Source: Galbibacter sp038433465 (GTDB lineage Bacteria > Bacteroidota > Bacteroidia > Flavobacteriales > Flavobacteriaceae). Taken from it: a stretch of 64,000 bases of DNA. The DNA is taken from assembly GCF_038433465.1 (NCBI RefSeq), contig NZ_JAESVF010000006.1, forward strand, positions 1 through 64,000. Direction: 5' to 3'. Within the stretch, counting starts at the first letter, position 1. Each line of letters opens with the position of its first letter. The notes beneath the pieces are model-generated. The model did not search any database. It saw only the letters and a program-made list of their open reading frames with translations, and was not told where the DNA came from. Of this stretch, positions 61,739 to 64,000 are shown piece by piece. A program made the translations under genes and the position numbers.

Positions 61739-63742
61739 ATGAATAAAGCTACTGACACGCATTTTTTTGAATACGACAACCGATTTGTAAGTAACGAAAC
61801 GGCATTGAATCTTTATAAAAACATGCTTAAACCTAGATTAATTGAAGAAAAAATGCTGATTCTCCTCCGACAAGGAAAGGTCTCAAAATGGTTTAGTGGA
61901 ATAGGGCAAGAGGCGGTTTCGGTAGGAGTGACGATGGCTTTGGAAACCGATGAGTATATTTTGCCAATGCACCGAAATTTGGGTGTTTTTACAACTAGAA
62001 ATATTCCTTTATACCGATTGTTCTCGCAATGGCAAGGCAAGGCAAACGGATTTACAAAAGGGCGCGACCGCAGTTTTCACTTTGGTACGCAAGAATATAA
62101 AATTATCGGAATGATTTCGCATTTAGGTCCGCAGTTAGGCGTAGCCGACGGAATTGCTCTTGCCCATAAAATTAGAAATGAAGCAAAAGTTACCGCTGTT
62201 TTTACAGGAGAAGGAGGAACTAGCGAAGGAGATTTTCACGAGGCGCTAAATGTAGCTTCGGTTTGGTCGTTGCCTGTTTTGTTTTGTATTGAAAATAATG
62301 GCTACGGACTCTCAACACCAACTTCCGAGCAGTACAACTGCGAAAACCTTGCAGATAGAGGCGTTGGCTACGGAATGGAAGCGCATATCATCGATGGAAA
62401 CAATATATTGGAAGTTTATACAAAAGTTAGTGCTTTGACAAAAAGTATGAGAGAAAATCCGCGTCCGATATTGCTTGAGTTTAAAACCTTCAGAATGCGA
62501 GGACACGAAGAGGCGAGTGGTGTGAAATATGTTCCGAAAGAGATTTTAGCTGAATGGAAGCAGAAAGATCCTATTAGTAATTACGTTCAGTTTTTAAAAG
62601 ACGAAGCAATTTTAACTGAAGAAAATGATAAAGCGCTTCATGAGGAAATTCAGAATGAAATTGATGAAAATCTAGTTATTTCTTTTGCTGAAAATGAAAT
62701 AACTCCTGATGTAACTAATGAATTAAATGATGTTTTTCAATCATTTAAAAATAAAGAAGTTACAAAATCAGAAGCAACGAATACTATTCGGTATATTGAT
62801 GCGGTTTCTGAAGGTTTAAAACAAAGTTTAGAAACACATAAAAACCTCATTGTCATGGGGCAAGATATTGCAGAGTACGGCGGGGTTTTTAAAATTACGG
62901 AGGGTTTTGTTGAGTTATTCGGAAAAGAACGTATCAGAAATACACCTATTTGTGAATCGGCTATTGTGGCGACTGCTATGGGACTTTCAATAAACCAAAT
63001 GAAAGCTGTTGTAGAAATGCAGTTTGCCGACTTTGTTTCAAGCGGATTTAATCCCATTGTAAATTATTTAGCAAAATCTTATTATCGTTGGGGGCAAAAT
63101 GCCGATGTGGTTATTAGAATGCCATGTGGTGGCGGTGTAGGAGCAGGGCCATTTCATTCGCAAACCAATGAAGCTTGGTTTACCAAAACACCCGGACTCA
63201 AAGTGGTTTATCCGGCTTTTCCTCAAGATGCGAAAGGACTTCTAATTGCATCAATAAACGATCCTAATCCAGTGATGTTTTTTGAGCACAAAGCGCTTTA
63301 CCGTACCATTACAGCCGAAGTCCCTACCAATTACTATACTACAGAAATCGGCAAAGCTTCAGTTATTTCAGAAGGGAAAGATATTACTATAATTTCCTAC
63401 GGAATGGGTGTGCATTGGGCTTTAGATGTAATTTCAGAAAATCAAAACATTTCTATTGAACTTATTGATTTAAGAACACTTTGTCCTTTGGATGAAAAGA
63501 CCATATATACTTCAGTAAAAAAGACAGGAAAAGTATTAATTGTACAAGAAGACACACTTTTCGGCGGGATTTCGAGCGATATTTCTGCTTTAATTATGGA
63601 AAATTGTTTTGAGTATTTAGACGCACCCGTAAAAAGAGTTGCGAGCTTAGAAACACCAATTCCGTTTGATAAAAACCTTGAAAATCAATATTTAGCAAAG
63701 AGTAGATTGCAAAATGCCTTAGAAGAATTGCAGAGATATTAG
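61739..63742 (+). CDS. 2-oxoacid dehydrogenase E1, alpha and beta fused
   Basis: The 667-residue thiamine-diphosphate enzyme decarboxylates a 2-oxoacid in a dehydrogenase complex. Residues 1-330 correspond to E1 alpha (TPP motif from GEGGTSEGDFHEAL to CIENNGYG) and about 340-667 to E1 beta (GQDIAEYGGVFKITEGFVELFG, EMQFADFVSSGFNPIVN). The fusion is usual in Bacteroidota, and the branched-chain 2-oxoacid type is the nearest match. E2 and E3 are not in the window. Confidence 0.94.
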   Translation: MNKATDTHFFEYDNRFVSNETALNLYKNMLKPRLIEEKMLILLRQGKVSKWFSGIGQEAVSVGVTMALETDEYILPMHRNLGVFTTRNIPLYRLFSQWQGKANGFTKGRDRSFHFGTQEYKIIGMISHLGPQLGVADGIALAHKIRNEAKVTAVFTGEGGTSEGDFHEALNVASVWSLPVLFCIENNGYGLSTPTSEQYNCENLADRGVGYGMEAHIIDGNNILEVYTKVSALTKSMRENPRPILLEFKTFRMRGHEEASGVKYVPKEILAEWKQKDPISNYVQFLKDEAILTEENDKALHEEIQNEIDENLVISFAENEITPDVTNELNDVFQSFKNKEVTKSEATNTIRYIDAVSEGLKQSLETHKNLIVMGQDIAEYGGVFKITEGFVELFGKERIRNTPICESAIVATAMGLSINQMKAVVEMQFADFVSSGFNPIVNYLAKSYYRWGQNADVVIRMPCGGGVGAGPFHSQTNEAWFTKTPGLKVVYPAFPQDAKGLLIASINDPNPVMFFEHKALYRTITAEVPTNYYTTEIGKASVISEGKDITIISYGMGVHWALDVISENQNISIELIDLRTLCPLDEKTIYTSVKKTGKVLIVQEDTLFGGISSDISALIMENCFEYLDAPVKRVASLETPIPFDKNLENQYLAKSRLQNALEELQRY

Positions 63743-63851
63743 TTTAGACTGAAATTAAATATATGTTAATTTAATAAGTATTTACTTATATTTAACAGTT
63801 TTTATTTACCTTTATAGGTACATCAACAATAATTTTTTAAACTAAACAATC

Positions 63852-64000
63852 ATGAAAAATAAGGCGTATATTTTTATACTGATGGTGTCTTTAGTATTAA
63901 CATCTTGCGGACTTAGCAAAGAGAACAAAGACAACAGAAAAACCTTAGACGGTACTTGGAAACTTACAAACATTGACTATCAAAACAACGAAGGTTATTT
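63852..64000 (+). CDS. Lipocalin-like lipoprotein, partial at right edge
   Basis: Only the first 49 codons are inside the window. They show a lipoprotein signal (lipobox LTSC, cysteine at residue 19) and then TLDGTWKLTNIDYQNNEGY, the beginning typical of lipocalin-like DUF proteins of flavobacteria. A TACCTTTA box (63809-63816), one mismatch from the consensus, may be the promoter. The rest is outside the window. Confidence 0.8.
   Translation, partial: MKNKAYIFILMVSLVLTSCGLSKENKDNRKTLDGTWKLTNIDYQNNEGY

Noticed and set aside
1..64000. CRISPR arrays, tRNA, rRNA, tmRNA, transposases, prophage or replication origin
   Set aside because: I saw no regularly spaced repeats, no tRNA-like T-arm with acceptor pairing, no transposase or phage gene and no DnaA-box cluster.

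Overview
The window is a chromosomal segment from a member of the Bacteroidota, almost certainly family Flavobacteriaceae; I cannot name the genus. The evidence is the AT-rich composition and TAnnTTTG-type promoter boxes, together with family-typical genes: a SusC/SusD pair, a type IX secretion (T9SS) B-type sorting domain followed by a PorP/SprF protein, a BatA-like vWA membrane protein, TIGR02757, DUF6787 and DUF6503. There are no rRNA or tRNA genes, CRISPR arrays, transposases or phage genes. It reads as mostly core genome with a few accessory nutrient-uptake loci.

Layout. 0-8 kb: a conserved protein of unknown function; a + strand run (MBL hydrolase, small membrane protein, TerC); a - strand run (YitT, Crp-like regulator, MBL hydrolase); then ychF with a strikingly structured 3' region. 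8-10.5 kb: an AraC regulator divergent from an NTF2-like/flavodoxin pair, then a DUF1508 protein. 10.5-17.8 kb: a long - strand series of housekeeping genes (Gfo/Idh/MocA oxidoreductase, 3-hydroxyacyl-CoA dehydrogenase, DUF1015, YggS, exonuclease/GIY-YIG, K+ channel, miaA). 18-20.5 kb: pcm, smpB, a lipoprotein and a histidine phosphatase. 21-25.2 kb: a T9SS substrate and its PorP/SprF partner. 25.3-30.1 kb: hutI, and the pta-ackA acetate pathway. 30.2-36.8 kb: a - strand phosphodiesterase-SusC-SusD operon with a divergent TetR regulator and a palindromic operator candidate. 36.8-42.1 kb: a compact - strand operon running from the BatA-like protein through a degenerate dihydroorotase to small enzymes. 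42.3-46.6 kb: S10 peptidase, TIGR02757, LolD, folE. 46.6-49.7 kb: a TonB receptor with a His/Asp/Glu-rich loop and a His-rich exported peptide, suggesting metal uptake. 50-54 kb: a SorAB-type sulfite dehydrogenase pair and a MutS2 lacking Smr. 54.4-57.3 kb: ung and a family 8 polysaccharide lyase. 57.3-63.7 kb: an orphan cytosolic substrate-binding-fold protein with a nucleoside phosphorylase and DUF1835, a SUI1 factor, a 2-oxoglutarate-type oxygenase and a fused 2-oxoacid dehydrogenase E1. A lipocalin-like lipoprotein is cut by the right edge.

The most unusual signals are non-coding. Behind ychF lies a 124-base candidate four-way-junction element with a long closing stem and three perfect hairpins. 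Two 102-base copies of a palindromic repeat show a compensatory base change. A nested-hairpin element lies between mutS2 and ung, and a further imperfect palindrome sits next to lolD. These look like dispersed small palindromic elements of unknown function and are the best candidates for something undescribed.
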